A stretch of 64,000 nucleotides of DNA, from the NCBI GenBank assembly GCA_963742955.1, contig CAVUOA010000008.1:62001-126000 (forward strand), read 5' to 3'. Source of the stretch: CAVUOA01 sp963742955 (GTDB lineage Bacteria > Bacteroidota > Ignavibacteria > Tepidaquicellales > OLB5). Below the pieces are notes generated by a model, which had not been told where the DNA came from, ran no database searches, and saw nothing but the letters and a program-made list of their open reading frames with translations. The translations under genes and the position numbers were made by a program. Below, in pieces: positions 38,626 to 47,759 of this stretch. Each line of letters opens with the position of its first letter. The stretch's first letter is position 1.

Positions 38626-40441
38626 TTAAAAACGGATGGTAAATTTAGTTCCTTTGGCTCTTTCTATTTCTACAGCGCCTCCAAGCTGCTGGGTCAAAGT
38701 ATTAATAAGAATCATACCGAGCGATTCCGTGTTCATGACATCGATGCTTTTGGGAATTCCTACCCCGTTATCACTTACTATGAGGCAGTATTTCCCGTCC
38801 TTCAGAAGTTAGTTCAATATAAATTTCACCTTTTTGTGAGTCCTTAAACGCATACTTGTATGAATTAGAAATAAGCTCGTTAATTATTAACCCGCATGGT
38901 ATCGCTTTATCAACTCCAAGATAAATGCCCTCAGAATCAATTTTCACTTCTACATTCTTTGAAACAGGATAAGCTCTCCTAAGCTGGCTGATAAGGTCTC
39001 TTATGTACAGGGAAAAATCTATCTTCGTAAGGTCCTGCGACTTATACAGTTTCTCGTGAATAAGCTGCATTATTCTGACTCTGTTTTGAGTTTCTTTAAA
39101 AAGCTCAATTGTAGAAGGATCGGAAACGGTCTGAGATTGTATGTTCAGCAAACTGCTTATAACCTGCATATTGTTCTTAACTCTGTGGTAAACCTCTTTC
39201 AGCAGAATTTCTTTTTCAACCAGTGAGTGCCTCAGGCTGTCATATGCATTTTTCAACTCTGTAATATCACGGGCAACCCCGATATACCCAATAACATTTC
39301 CGTTTTTATCTTTTATCTGGGAAGTACTAAGGAGAATTGGAAATTCGCTTCCGTCTTTTTTTGTATTAACAAGCTCTCCTTCCCAGCCTCCTTTTTGAGT
39401 ACCCTTTAGCAGTACATTATGAATTTCGGGCATGTTCTTAACCGAACCAAGTAATTCAACCTCTTTCCCCAAAATTTCATTCATTGAGTAACCGTATTTC
39501 TCTTCGAATGCTTTATTTACATATATAAAGCGGTTATCCAAATCTGTAATAGTAATCATCTCAGTTGTGCTTTCAATGGCATGACCAAGCATTTGTAGCT
39601 TCTCTTCATCTTTTTTTAACTGTGTAATATCAACATAAATCTGATTTACCGAGGTTACCTTTCCGTCTGAATCAAATTCCGAATAAAAATACGCCTCTAG
39701 CCATATAAGCTCTTTATTTTTATTAAAAATTCTGTAATCATGATTCAGTACTCCCCTATAACCGCCCGCAGCCCATTTCTTGAAATCGGCATAGAGCCCT
39801 TCCCTGTCATCAGGATGAACCATTTCATAAATTTCTCTTTTAGTAAGCGAGTTGAATTCATCTTTGGTATAACCGCTTTGCCTGGTAAACTCTTCATTAA
39901 CAAATTCATATTTATCAGTAGAAGCATCAAGCCTGGTCACGGCTATCGGAGCGGATTCGGCAAGGTCACGGTATTTCTTTTCGCTAATCTTTAAAAGATT
40001 CTCTATCTGATTCATTTCTGTAATACCTGCTGCTTTGTGCAAATCAGCGGGAGCATTGCGCTTAAGCCAATTCCGTTCTGCCATTTGTCTTTTCAATGAA
40101 ATATCTCTTATAAGAAGCAAATTAAGCGTTTTACCTTTTTGATTTAATGTATTGTGTGTTAATTCGAGGTAAAGAGCGGTGTTATTTTTTGTTCTTCCGT
40201 TGAAATCAAGCTTTTTATTTTTTTTAAGCTTTCTCAGAACATTTTTATTAAAACCCGGAAGAAGTGAGTTGATATTTTTTGTGAGAATTGTTTTTAAAGA
40301 ATAGCAGAATAATTTCCTGGCCGCTTTATTGGCGTATAAAAGCTCTCCGTTATTATATGCTGCTACAATAGAATCATTAAACATATCAGCGGCTTCATAA
40401 AAGCTTAAGCTTCTGTCAAAAGTTTTTTTATTTTTTGCCAA
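38626..40441 (-). CDS. PAS-domain sensor histidine kinase (HisKA_2/HWE-like), frameshifted near the C-terminus
   Basis: About 605 residues with three PAS domains (about 10-110, 155-275, 285-400; the last two have PAC tails such as GYIGVARDITELKNAYD), then the phosphoacceptor helix EVYHRVKNNMQVISSLL (H-box His) and the ATPase N-box LIINELISNSYKYAF. The frame stops at 38771 after LTSEG. Removing one base from the CC at 38799-38800 restores DGKYCLIVSDNGVGIPKS (the G1 box) and runs to 38628 ending GTKFTIRF. It is probably soluble, as no membrane segment is seen, and senses cytoplasmic redox or ligand signals. The start appears to be TTG. No response regulator is adjacent. Confidence 0.88.
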
Positions 40442-40497
40442 CCGATTCTTCTACATTAATTTTTTGAAGATATTCTACAAAAACTTATTTAAACAAA

Positions 40498-40517
40498 AGG
40501 GCAGGTTTCCCTGCCCT
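40498..40517 (-). terminator. Terminator hairpin
   Basis: AGGGCAGG (40498-40505) pairs with CCTGCCCT (40510-40517). On the minus strand it is followed by TTTGTTTAAA and ends the thioredoxin-NHL gene. Confidence 0.7.
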
Positions 40518-40550
40518 ACACAAGTGATATAATATCTAACAAATTATGAT

Positions 40551-42560
40551 TTAATTCAATGAATAATTAATGTTTAAATATTCATCCCCGGAAGAATTTA
40601 CCGTCACGGGTATTTCGAAATGCAGGTCTTTGAATTTACATATTCCGATATTTTGAGTTTCACAATAATAAATCAACACTTCAAGATTTATACTCCCCAT
40701 ACCTTTATTTAGCTTAACGGGAAGCTCGAATACCGGAGATTTTGTTTCTATTTCCGTTTCTACAGAATCAACCAGGCTATCATTTGAGCGCACAACAATC
40801 TGCGGATGGGCCTCTTCATTAACCTCAAAACCTTCGGGAATAGTAAAATTGAATTTAATTTTCGATGCTCCCTGTTTCAGAACGGCGCTTTCAAGCTTAA
40901 TAATATTCTTCTTTCTGCCGGATGTATTTGTAACCATCGTGGGCATAAGTTTATCAGGGTTTTTAATAACTACCGTCTTTACTTCTTTGGTGCTCATATC
41001 AATAACCCTGAGCAGATTATTGTTTGTATCAGTAATAAAAATTTTTCCATTAACAATTACCAGCCCTCCCGGCTCATTAAACTGCGCATTTCCGGTTCCG
41101 CCGCGGCTGCCTTCAACACCGGTGCCTGAATAGGTAACTACTTCTTTTGTAACAGGATTTACAGTTTTAATCTTGCTGTTATATGTATCTGTTATATAAA
41201 GCAAGCCGTCTGAATTGTTAAATACAATCCCAAGCGGATGCTGGAGCCTGACCGAAGAGCCTTTGCCGTCAATATCCCCAAACTCAAAAAGCCCTGAGCC
41301 CACAATTGTTTTCACCTTCCCATTCGGTTTCAAATCCGCAGAACGGATTGAGCTTGATTCGGCATCAGCAAAATACAGTTTAGTACCATCGGTAGTTATT
41401 CCGCTCGGCTGGGCAAGGGCGCATGACATAAAATCACCGTCAGTAATATTTTCTCTTCCGCTTCCGGCGTAGGTGCCTATTTCTCCTGTATTTAAATCCA
41501 GTTTCCATATCTGGTGAGGTCCCGCCATTGCGATATACAATGCATCGTTGAAAACGAGTAAATCCCAAGGTGAGTTAAGTGCAGTGGTTTTGGCATCAAC
41601 AGGATTAATAAATCCCCAATCGGTTGATTGCTTTCCGGTTCCGGCAATTGTATTAACCTGTTTTGTATCTAAATCTATTTCCCTTATTAAATGATTGTAT
41701 GTATCGGCAACGAAAAGCTTGTTATTGTAAAATGAAATTCCCTGCGGCTTAGAAAACTCTGCCTCAGTATAACTTCCGTCATTGCTCCCAGTTTTACCGG
41801 AACCGATCACATCTTCAACAACAGCTTCATCGCCTGCATCATTTATTTTAAGAATCAAAACACGGTTATTATTTGAATCGGTAATAAATAATCTTGATGT
41901 CGAAGGGTCAGCAGTAACTTTACCGGGAAAAGATAACAAAGATTTTGCAATCTTGTCTTTTTCGAGTGCAAATTTTACAGGCTCTTTATTAAGTATTCCT
42001 CCCACTTTCTCATACTCAGCAATCGCACCTGAAATAATCGGGTCAAAAATTTTAAATACTCCTTCACCAGCTTTCATCCCTATTATTTTCCCTTTTGGGT
42101 CAATTAATACAAGTGTGGGCCAGGCGTTGGCAGTGTAGCTGTCCCAAATGGTAAAATCTTTATCGTTTACTACAGGATGCTCAAGTCCGTATTTTAATAT
42201 TGACTGCCTTATGCTTTCAGAACTACGTTCATTCATAAATTTTGCTGAGTGAACGCCAATTACGACAAGTTCATCATGATATTTTTGCTCAAGCATTTTT
42301 AATTCGGGAATAATGTGTATACAGTTTATGCAGCCGCTGGTCCAGAAATCGAGCAGAACAAGCTTTCCCCTCAGGTCTTTTAGAGAAACCGGTTTATCGG
42401 TATTGAACCACTCCATGCCTTCAGGAAAATCAGGCGCTGTAATATTTCCGAAATACTGCACGTTTGTTTCTTCCTCCAAATCTACAATCTGAGAAAATGA
42501 TGGTTTTACAAAGAGAAATACTGAAAATAAAGCTATTATTAATGATATTGCGGGTTTCAT
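40551..42560 (-). CDS. Secreted thioredoxin-fold/NHL-repeat protein (NHLRC2-like)
   Basis: A 669-aa protein: signal peptide about 1-23 (VKPSFSQ), a thioredoxin-like domain about 35-185 with an active-site CINC (LLDFWTSGCINCIHIIPEL), then an NHL-type propeller (about 200-520; GISFYNNKLFVADTYNHLIREIDL, GITTDGTKLYFADAESSSIRSADL, GIVFNNSDGLLYITDTYNSKIKTV, GLVIVNGKIFITDTNNNLLRVID) and a C-terminal beta domain. The architecture matches the NHLRC2 family (thioredoxin-NHL). It may handle periplasmic disulfides or act as a sensor; its role in bacteria is unclear. Confidence 0.85.
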   Translation of the reverse strand: MKPAISLIIALFSVFLFVKPSFSQIVDLEEETNVQYFGNITAPDFPEGMEWFNTDKPVSLKDLRGKLVLLDFWTSGCINCIHIIPELKMLEQKYHDELVVIGVHSAKFMNERSSESIRQSILKYGLEHPVVNDKDFTIWDSYTANAWPTLVLIDPKGKIIGMKAGEGVFKIFDPIISGAIAEYEKVGGILNKEPVKFALEKDKIAKSLLSFPGKVTADPSTSRLFITDSNNNRVLILKINDAGDEAVVEDVIGSGKTGSNDGSYTEAEFSKPQGISFYNNKLFVADTYNHLIREIDLDTKQVNTIAGTGKQSTDWGFINPVDAKTTALNSPWDLLVFNDALYIAMAGPHQIWKLDLNTGEIGTYAGSGRENITDGDFMSCALAQPSGITTDGTKLYFADAESSSIRSADLKPNGKVKTIVGSGLFEFGDIDGKGSSVRLQHPLGIVFNNSDGLLYITDTYNSKIKTVNPVTKEVVTYSGTGVEGSRGGTGNAQFNEPGGLVIVNGKIFITDTNNNLLRVIDMSTKEVKTVVIKNPDKLMPTMVTNTSGRKKNIIKLESAVLKQGASKIKFNFTIPEGFEVNEEAHPQIVVRSNDSLVDSVETEIETKSPVFELPVKLNKGMGSINLEVLIYYCETQNIGICKFKDLHFEIPVTVNSSGDEYLNINYSLN

Positions 42561-42651
42561 ATACGGTTAGTTTATGAAATGTAATTTAAAATTAAAGGAA
42601 ATAGTTTCAAATTTAACAATATTAATATAAAATTTTTTGATATCTAAAACA

Positions 42652-42677
42652 ACAAAAAACCCGCTTTTCAGCGGGCC
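42652..42677 (-). terminator. Terminator of the duplicated T9SS gene
   Basis: On the minus strand CCCGC and GCGGG enclose TGAAAA and are followed by TTTTTTGTTG. Confidence 0.75.
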
Positions 42678-42701
42678 TTTTGTTTGGAATTACATTGCCT
42701 G

Positions 42702-44870
42702 TTACTTAACAAGCATCATTTTCTTTGTTTGAATGAAACTGCCGGATTGCAGCCTGTAAAAATAAACACCGCTTGCATATTGGCTGGCGTTCCAGTCAAT
42801 AGTGTAAGAGCCGGCATTTAAATCTCCGTTCACAATTGTTGCAACTTCGTTTCCGAGAACGTCATAAATCTTCAGACTTACAGTTCCTGATTTCGGCAGG
42901 CTAAAGTTTATTTTTGTTGTCGGGTTGAATGGATTCGGATAGTTCTGCGACAACATATAATTTGATGGTATTCCGGTTTGGTTATTTGTTATACCCTCAA
43001 GCATTTCATTATACATTGCTATACCGCCTGTACTTGTTACCGACCATCCGCGTATAGTGGTTCCTGCAAGCTTAAGGCTCATTGCCTGATATGTTCCGGT
43101 ACCCGTATACTGCGAAGTAAAGTTTGCTCCGTTATCACTTGACCAGTAAATGTTTGAACCCCTGTCGTACCAAAATCTGTCTAATACATTGTTAAATGAA
43201 TATATTGTTCCTGTTCCTGCCAGGGTTGCCGTTGCCCAGCTGGCTCCGCCGTCAGTTGACTTAAGAGCTATGGTCTGACCTGTAAAACCTGTGCCGCTGC
43301 CGTTGAATGTTACACTGTAAGTGTTAGCACTTCCTGTAGTTGCTCCAAATGACCATGATGCTCCGAAATCGGTTGAATAATATACCCTCGTATTGTTTGT
43401 GCCAAACCATACGTTATTTCCGTCGAGCCACATTGCATTGTTCCAGCCTGCTTCTGTGCCTGCCTGTGGAACATACATCCCCGTTGAATCCCATGTTGCT
43501 CCGGCATCCGTGCTTTTCCACAATGACCATCTCCCTCCTACCGGGTCACCGTACATTATGCCATTGGTTGCATCCTTAAATTTTATATCATCTATAAAAC
43601 CGCCTGTCTGGGTAAACACCTGTGTCCAGGTTGTACCGCCGTCGGTTGTCCTGTATACAAATGTTGCTGCCGGTGAGGTGGTTACCAGGCATGTGTTGGC
43701 ATCTATTCCGCTGATTGCATATATATCTGCTGTTCCGATTGGACCGCCTGTTACATTTGTCCACGTTGTGCCTCCATCGGTTGTTCTCAGCACTACCCCT
43801 CCGTTACCGCCTATCCAGCCCACATTCCCGTTTACTGTACTTACTGTGTTTAATGATGTGGTTACTCCCGATGTTTGTGATACCCATCCCGGAGGCGGCG
43901 ATAGAACTTCATTATACATTGCTATACCGCCTGTACTTGTTACTGACCATCCGCGTATAGTGGTTCCTGCAAGCTTAAGGCTCATTGCCTGATATGTTCC
44001 GGTACCCGTATACTGCGAAGTAAAGTTTGCTCCGTTATCACTTGACCAGTAAATGTTTGAACCCCTGTCGTACCAAAATCTGTCTAATACATTGTTAAAT
44101 GAATATATTGTTCCTGTTCCTGCCAGGGTTGCCGTTGCCCAGCTGGCTCCGCCGTCAGTTGACTTAAGAGCTATGGTCTGACCTGTAAAACCTGTGCCGC
44201 TGCCGTTGAATGTTACACTGTAAGTGTTAGCACTTCCTGTAGTTGCTCCAAATGACCATGATGCTCCGAAATCGGTTGAATAATATACCCTCGTATTGTT
44301 TGTGCCAAACCATACGTTATTTCCGTCGAGCCACATTGCATTGTTCCAGCCTGCTTCTGTGCCTGCCTGTGGAACATACATCCCCGTTGAATCCCATGTT
44401 GCTCCGGCATCCGTGCTTTTCCACAATGACCATCTCCCTCCTACCGGGTCACCGTACATTATGCCATTGGTTGCATCCTTAAATTTTATATCATCTATAA
44501 AACCGCCTGTCTGGGTAAACACCTGTGTCCAGGTTGTACCGCCGTCGGTTGTCCTGTATACAAATGTTGCTGCCGGTGAGGTGGTTACCAGGCATGTGTT
44601 GGCATCTATTCCGCTGATTGCATATATATCTGCTGTTCCGATTGGACCGCCTGTTACATTTGTCCACGTTGTGCCTCCATCGGTTGTTCTCAGCACTACC
44701 CCTCCGTTACCGCCTATCCAGCCCACATTCCCGTTTACTGTACTTACTGTGTTTAATGATGTGGTTACTCCCGATGTTTGTGAGGTCCATGTTTGAGCCT
44801 TGAGTGAGCTAACAAAAAAACCACACATAACAATAGATAACACCACCATGAATGGAAGTCTCTTTTCCAT
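42702..44870 (-). CDS. Secreted propeller protein with tandemly duplicated module and T9SS sorting domain
   Basis: A 722-aa protein: signal peptide about 1-25 (SSLKAQ), then two almost identical copies of a 301-residue BNR/Ycf48-like propeller (about 27-327 and 328-628, each starting W(V/T)SQTSGVTTSLNTVS and ending GIAMYNE), and a type A sorting domain (LSQNYPNPFNPTTKI ... TKKMMLVK). The copies differ by very few bases, so the duplication is recent. Related to, but clearly different at DNA level from, the 12690-14489 and 53597-55548 proteins. It has no N-terminal module like those proteins. Confidence 0.88.
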   Translation of the reverse strand: MEKRLPFMVVLSIVMCGFFVSSLKAQTWTSQTSGVTTSLNTVSTVNGNVGWIGGNGGVVLRTTDGGTTWTNVTGGPIGTADIYAISGIDANTCLVTTSPAATFVYRTTDGGTTWTQVFTQTGGFIDDIKFKDATNGIMYGDPVGGRWSLWKSTDAGATWDSTGMYVPQAGTEAGWNNAMWLDGNNVWFGTNNTRVYYSTDFGASWSFGATTGSANTYSVTFNGSGTGFTGQTIALKSTDGGASWATATLAGTGTIYSFNNVLDRFWYDRGSNIYWSSDNGANFTSQYTGTGTYQAMSLKLAGTTIRGWSVTSTGGIAMYNEVLSPPPGWVSQTSGVTTSLNTVSTVNGNVGWIGGNGGVVLRTTDGGTTWTNVTGGPIGTADIYAISGIDANTCLVTTSPAATFVYRTTDGGTTWTQVFTQTGGFIDDIKFKDATNGIMYGDPVGGRWSLWKSTDAGATWDSTGMYVPQAGTEAGWNNAMWLDGNNVWFGTNNTRVYYSTDFGASWSFGATTGSANTYSVTFNGSGTGFTGQTIALKSTDGGASWATATLAGTGTIYSFNNVLDRFWYDRGSNIYWSSDNGANFTSQYTGTGTYQAMSLKLAGTTIRGWSVTSTGGIAMYNEMLEGITNNQTGIPSNYMLSQNYPNPFNPTTKINFSLPKSGTVSLKIYDVLGNEVATIVNGDLNAGSYTIDWNASQYASGVYFYRLQSGSFIQTKKMMLVK
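43006..43884 (-). repeat. Tandem duplication unit, copy 1
   Basis: An approximately 880-base segment repeated at an offset of 903 bases. Only isolated substitutions were noticed, for example one at 43042 relative to 43945. Confidence 0.9.
43909..44787 (-). repeat. Tandem duplication unit, copy 2
   Basis: Second copy of the unit. 903 is a multiple of three, so the duplication keeps the reading frame. Confidence 0.9.
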
Positions 44871-45245
44871 TTTTACTTTCCCCTATGATAAGTTATATAT
44901 TAGTTAATTAAATAATATTAACAGAAATTAATTCAGATTCTATTTTAACTAATTGATTTTACTGAAATTGTTATTTGTTTGTGCAATGTAAAAAAACAAT
45001 TTTAACCAAAGCTGTAATCTGAAATTAAAGAAAAATATCAAAAAAGTTGAGCATAAGAAAAAAATATGGCTATATATCATATAAACAAGTTAATACAAAT
45101 TAGTAGTTTCAATAATTTATGATAAAATATAAAACATATCTCCTGTGTATTTGAAAACAATTACTCTTAAATCCTGCATTGCATAAATAGAAAATTAATA
45201 CGAAATTTGCTGACTTTATCTTTTCACTCAAAAGTGGAATTATTT
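44871..45245. other. AT-rich spacer upstream of the T9SS gene and tRNA-Gln
   Basis: About 375 bases of strongly AT-rich sequence. It must contain the promoters of the T9SS gene and of the tRNA, but no single site stands out and no ORF was recognised. Confidence 0.4.
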
Positions 45246-45318
45246 TGCCCGATGGTGTAATTGGCAACACGTCTGACTCTGGATCAGAAAAGTCTAGGTT
45301 CGAGCCCTAGTCGGGCAG
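45246..45318 (+). tRNA. tRNA-Gln (anticodon CTG)
   Basis: A 73-base cloverleaf: acceptor TGCCCGA pairs with TCGGGCA, D-arm GTGT/ACAC, anticodon arm TCTGA-CTCTGGA-TCAGA with anticodon CTG, T-arm CTAGG-TTCGAGC-CCTAG, discriminator G. CCA is not encoded in full (G then CA). It reads CAG codons. Confidence 0.93.
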
Positions 45319-45470
45319 CAAATTTAAAAAATCCGGATTCGGTTTTCCCTCTGCACTTCCAGCCTCTGCGGAAAAATACTGGGTTCTATATATAAACGTA
45401 TGCCTCCCGCAGACTTGGAAGCATAAATTAATTTAATGACAACCACTCTTAAGAAAGTTGGTGGCTTTTA

Positions 45471-45490
45471 GCCCTTAGGGGCATTTTTCT
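45471..45490 (+). terminator. Possible terminator downstream of tRNA-Gln
   Basis: GCCC TTA GGGGC followed by ATTTTTCTT. The stem is short, and the distance from the tRNA (about 150 bases) makes the assignment loose. Confidence 0.35.
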
Positions 45491-45596
45491 TATCATGTTC
45501 GCCTTCATAGAGTTATTTGCTCCCGGAATTGTACTTATATCTTGACATTGATTTTGAAATCGAATTTTAATTTATACTAAAAAAGGAGATTAACTT

Positions 45597-46007
45597 ATGC
45601 CGCAAATTACAGTTAATTATCTCGCAGTTCTGATTGCCGGGCTGATAAATATTTTCCTTGGAATGCTCTGGTATTCACCTGCTATGTTTGCAAAAGCATG
45701 GATGGCTTCAATCGGGAAAACCCCGGAAGAGATTTCAGGAAATGCAGCCGGAGTTTATTATGTTATTAACACAGTGGCTTCATTGATTTTAGCATACGTT
45801 CTTGCAATGTTTGTGCGGTTTGCCGGGGCAAACACTGCCTTGCTCGGCGCAGAGACCGGATTTTGGGTCTGGCTGGGATTTGTTGTAACCACTTTGCTGC
45901 CCGGCTACATGTTCGAGAAACGCTCATTCAGAACATATTTCATATTTATCGGCTATCAGTTAGTATCTTTTCTGCTGATGGGAATTATTCTTGCAATCTG
46001 GATATAA
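45597..46007 (+). CDS. DUF1761 family membrane protein
   Basis: A 136-aa integral membrane protein with four hydrophobic segments (about 6-28, 52-75, 85-103, 113-135). The N-terminus has the family's NIFLGMLWYSPAMFAKAW motif and the middle has ETGFWVWLGFVVTT. DUF1761 proteins have no established function. AAAAGGAG precedes the ATG. Confidence 0.85.
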   Translation: MPQITVNYLAVLIAGLINIFLGMLWYSPAMFAKAWMASIGKTPEEISGNAAGVYYVINTVASLILAYVLAMFVRFAGANTALLGAETGFWVWLGFVVTTLLPGYMFEKRSFRTYFIFIGYQLVSFLLMGIILAIWI

Positions 46008-46087
46008 CTTAAATTAATAAAAGGAGAATACATTATCAGATATAAATATTTATAGACTTAGTCATTCATTTTAAAAGGAGAGAAAAA

Positions 46088-47308
46088 ATGGTCAAACTAA
46101 ATCACCTGGATTACTACAGGCTTCCATGGAATCTAACCGACAATTCGATTTCATGGCTTGAGCCGACCGCAACATGTAACTTATACTGCCGGGGCTGTTA
46201 CCGCAAAAATGAGAATGACAGCCACAAACTGCTTAGCGTAATAAGAGAAGAACTGGATACATTCAAAAAATACCGCAAGTCTGACGGAGTATCAATTGCA
46301 GGCGGCGACCCGCTGACACACCCCGACATTGTTGAGATAGTCAGAACGGTAAAAGAATACGGAATGAAACCCATTATAAACACAAACGGTAAAGAACTAA
46401 CCAAAGAACTGCTCGAAAAACTAAAGGAGGCAGGTGTTTACGGATTTACATTCCATATAGACAGCAAACAAAAAAGACCCGGCTGGAAAAATAAAAATGA
46501 AATTGAACTCAACGAACTGCGTTATTATTACGCAAAAATGCTCGCCGATGCCGGAAACATCTCATGCTCGTTTAACTCAACAGTTTACGAAGACACTATG
46601 CAGTATATTCCTGAAATGTTGAGGTGGGCGCATAAGAACATAGATATTGTTCAGGTAATGGTATTTATAATATACAGGGCTGTAAACAATGAATCGGTTG
46701 ATTTCTATCTCGGACCTATGAAAATAGATATGAGTACGCTCGCTTATAATGAAGATGTTCCCGAAAGAACTGATATCAAAGCCGAAGAAGTATGGGAAAT
46801 CATTAAAAAAGAGTATCCTGATTTTGACAGTTGCGCTTATCTTAACGGCACCGACCAGCCCGATTCATTTAAATGGCTGTTAAACGGAAGACTTGGAACA
46901 AAGAAAAAAATATATGGTTATGTGGGGCCGAAAGCTATGGAGATTGTTCAGACTTTCCATCATTTGTTTTTTAATAAATATCTTGCTTATTCCAGACCAA
47001 AAATGACACGCAGGGGAAAATCACTTCTTCTGCTTGGTCTGTTCGATGGAAAACTGAGGCGCGCTTTCTGGAACTTTATTACTAACCCATTGAATTTATT
47101 TAAGAGACTGCATTACCAGTCTGTTATGATAATCCAACCGATAGATGTGTTGGAAGACGGAAGACAAAATATGTGCGATGGCTGCCCCGATATAACTGTC
47201 TGGAACGGCAAACTGGTTTGGTCTTGCAGAATGGAAGAACAATTGAACTTCGGGCATAACTTAAAAACTTATCCGAAAAACCTTTTAGAGAACATAAATC
47301 AGCATTAA
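46088..47308 (+). CDS. Radical SAM protein
   Basis: A 406-aa protein with the 4Fe-4S motif CNLYCRGC (C30, C34, C37) in a TATCNLYCRGCYRK context, the SAM-binding GGDPLTHPD (about 77-85) and downstream INTNGKEL. A C-terminal cysteine group CDGCPD ... CRMEEQ (about 365-390) suggests an auxiliary cluster, as in SPASM/Twitch members. The substrate is unknown. It is unlike heme-maturation or MoaA proteins in length and C-terminus. AAAAGGAGAG precedes the ATG. The downstream lipoprotein begins 31 bases after the stop and may be co-transcribed. Confidence 0.88.
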   Translation: MVKLNHLDYYRLPWNLTDNSISWLEPTATCNLYCRGCYRKNENDSHKLLSVIREELDTFKKYRKSDGVSIAGGDPLTHPDIVEIVRTVKEYGMKPIINTNGKELTKELLEKLKEAGVYGFTFHIDSKQKRPGWKNKNEIELNELRYYYAKMLADAGNISCSFNSTVYEDTMQYIPEMLRWAHKNIDIVQVMVFIIYRAVNNESVDFYLGPMKIDMSTLAYNEDVPERTDIKAEEVWEIIKKEYPDFDSCAYLNGTDQPDSFKWLLNGRLGTKKKIYGYVGPKAMEIVQTFHHLFFNKYLAYSRPKMTRRGKSLLLLGLFDGKLRRAFWNFITNPLNLFKRLHYQSVMIIQPIDVLEDGRQNMCDGCPDITVWNGKLVWSCRMEEQLNFGHNLKTYPKNLLENINQH

Positions 47309-47339
47309 CGCAGAATTATTTCAATAATTGATTAAAACT

Positions 47340-47726
47340 ATGAAATCATTAATAATATTAGTACTCTTTGCATTTATAGCGGCAGGCTGTACGAAAAAAG
47401 AAGAAGAGCGTCCAACAACTACTAAGGTTGAGAATTTACCGAGACCTCACCCTTCTTACGACTTCAATGATAAAGGCCCAAAAAACGAAACTGTCAATCT
47501 TGAAAAGGGTAAAGTTAATGTAACTTATGCACATAAAGAGCAGGGAGAATTTGTTATTTGGCTTACAAGTACTGATAACAGTGATTCTCATTTGATTACA
47601 AATGAAAAAGGGCCGAAAGTAGAAATGGTTACAGTTGATATTCCAAAAGACGGCACCTATATACTGAATATTCAAACTAAGGACAGCTATATAATTTCTG
47701 TCAGAGAAAAACAAATAGGGCAGTAA
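47340..47726 (+). CDS. Small lipoprotein, function unknown
   Basis: A 128-aa protein from the ATG at 47340, with a lipoprotein signal (FAFIAAGC lipobox) and a mature part with a probable small beta-sandwich (VNVTYAHKEQGEFVIWL, DIPKDGTYILNIQTKDSY). It follows the radical SAM gene closely. The longer frame from 47328 uses TTG and adds only MIKT. Confidence 0.7.
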   Translation: MKSLIILVLFAFIAAGCTKKEEERPTTTKVENLPRPHPSYDFNDKGPKNETVNLEKGKVNVTYAHKEQGEFVIWLTSTDNSDSHLITNEKGPKVEMVTVDIPKDGTYILNIQTKDSYIISVREKQIGQ

Positions 47727-47740
47727 TTAACTGCCCTATT
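47714..47740. terminator. Bidirectional hairpin between convergent genes
   Basis: AATAGGGCAGT (47714-47724) pairs with ACTGCCCTATT (47730-47740) around a 5-base loop. The stop of the upstream lipoprotein lies inside it. The minus strand continues with a T-rich tail. Confidence 0.7.
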
Positions 47741-47759
47741 ACTTCTATAATTCATTTTC

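Noticed and set aside
43340..44803. Long open frames antisense to the T9SS gene (for example 43393-43992 and 44296-44796)
   Set aside because: They are the complement of a repetitive, Gly/Thr-rich coding sequence, recur at the same places in all paralogues and lack protein-like composition.
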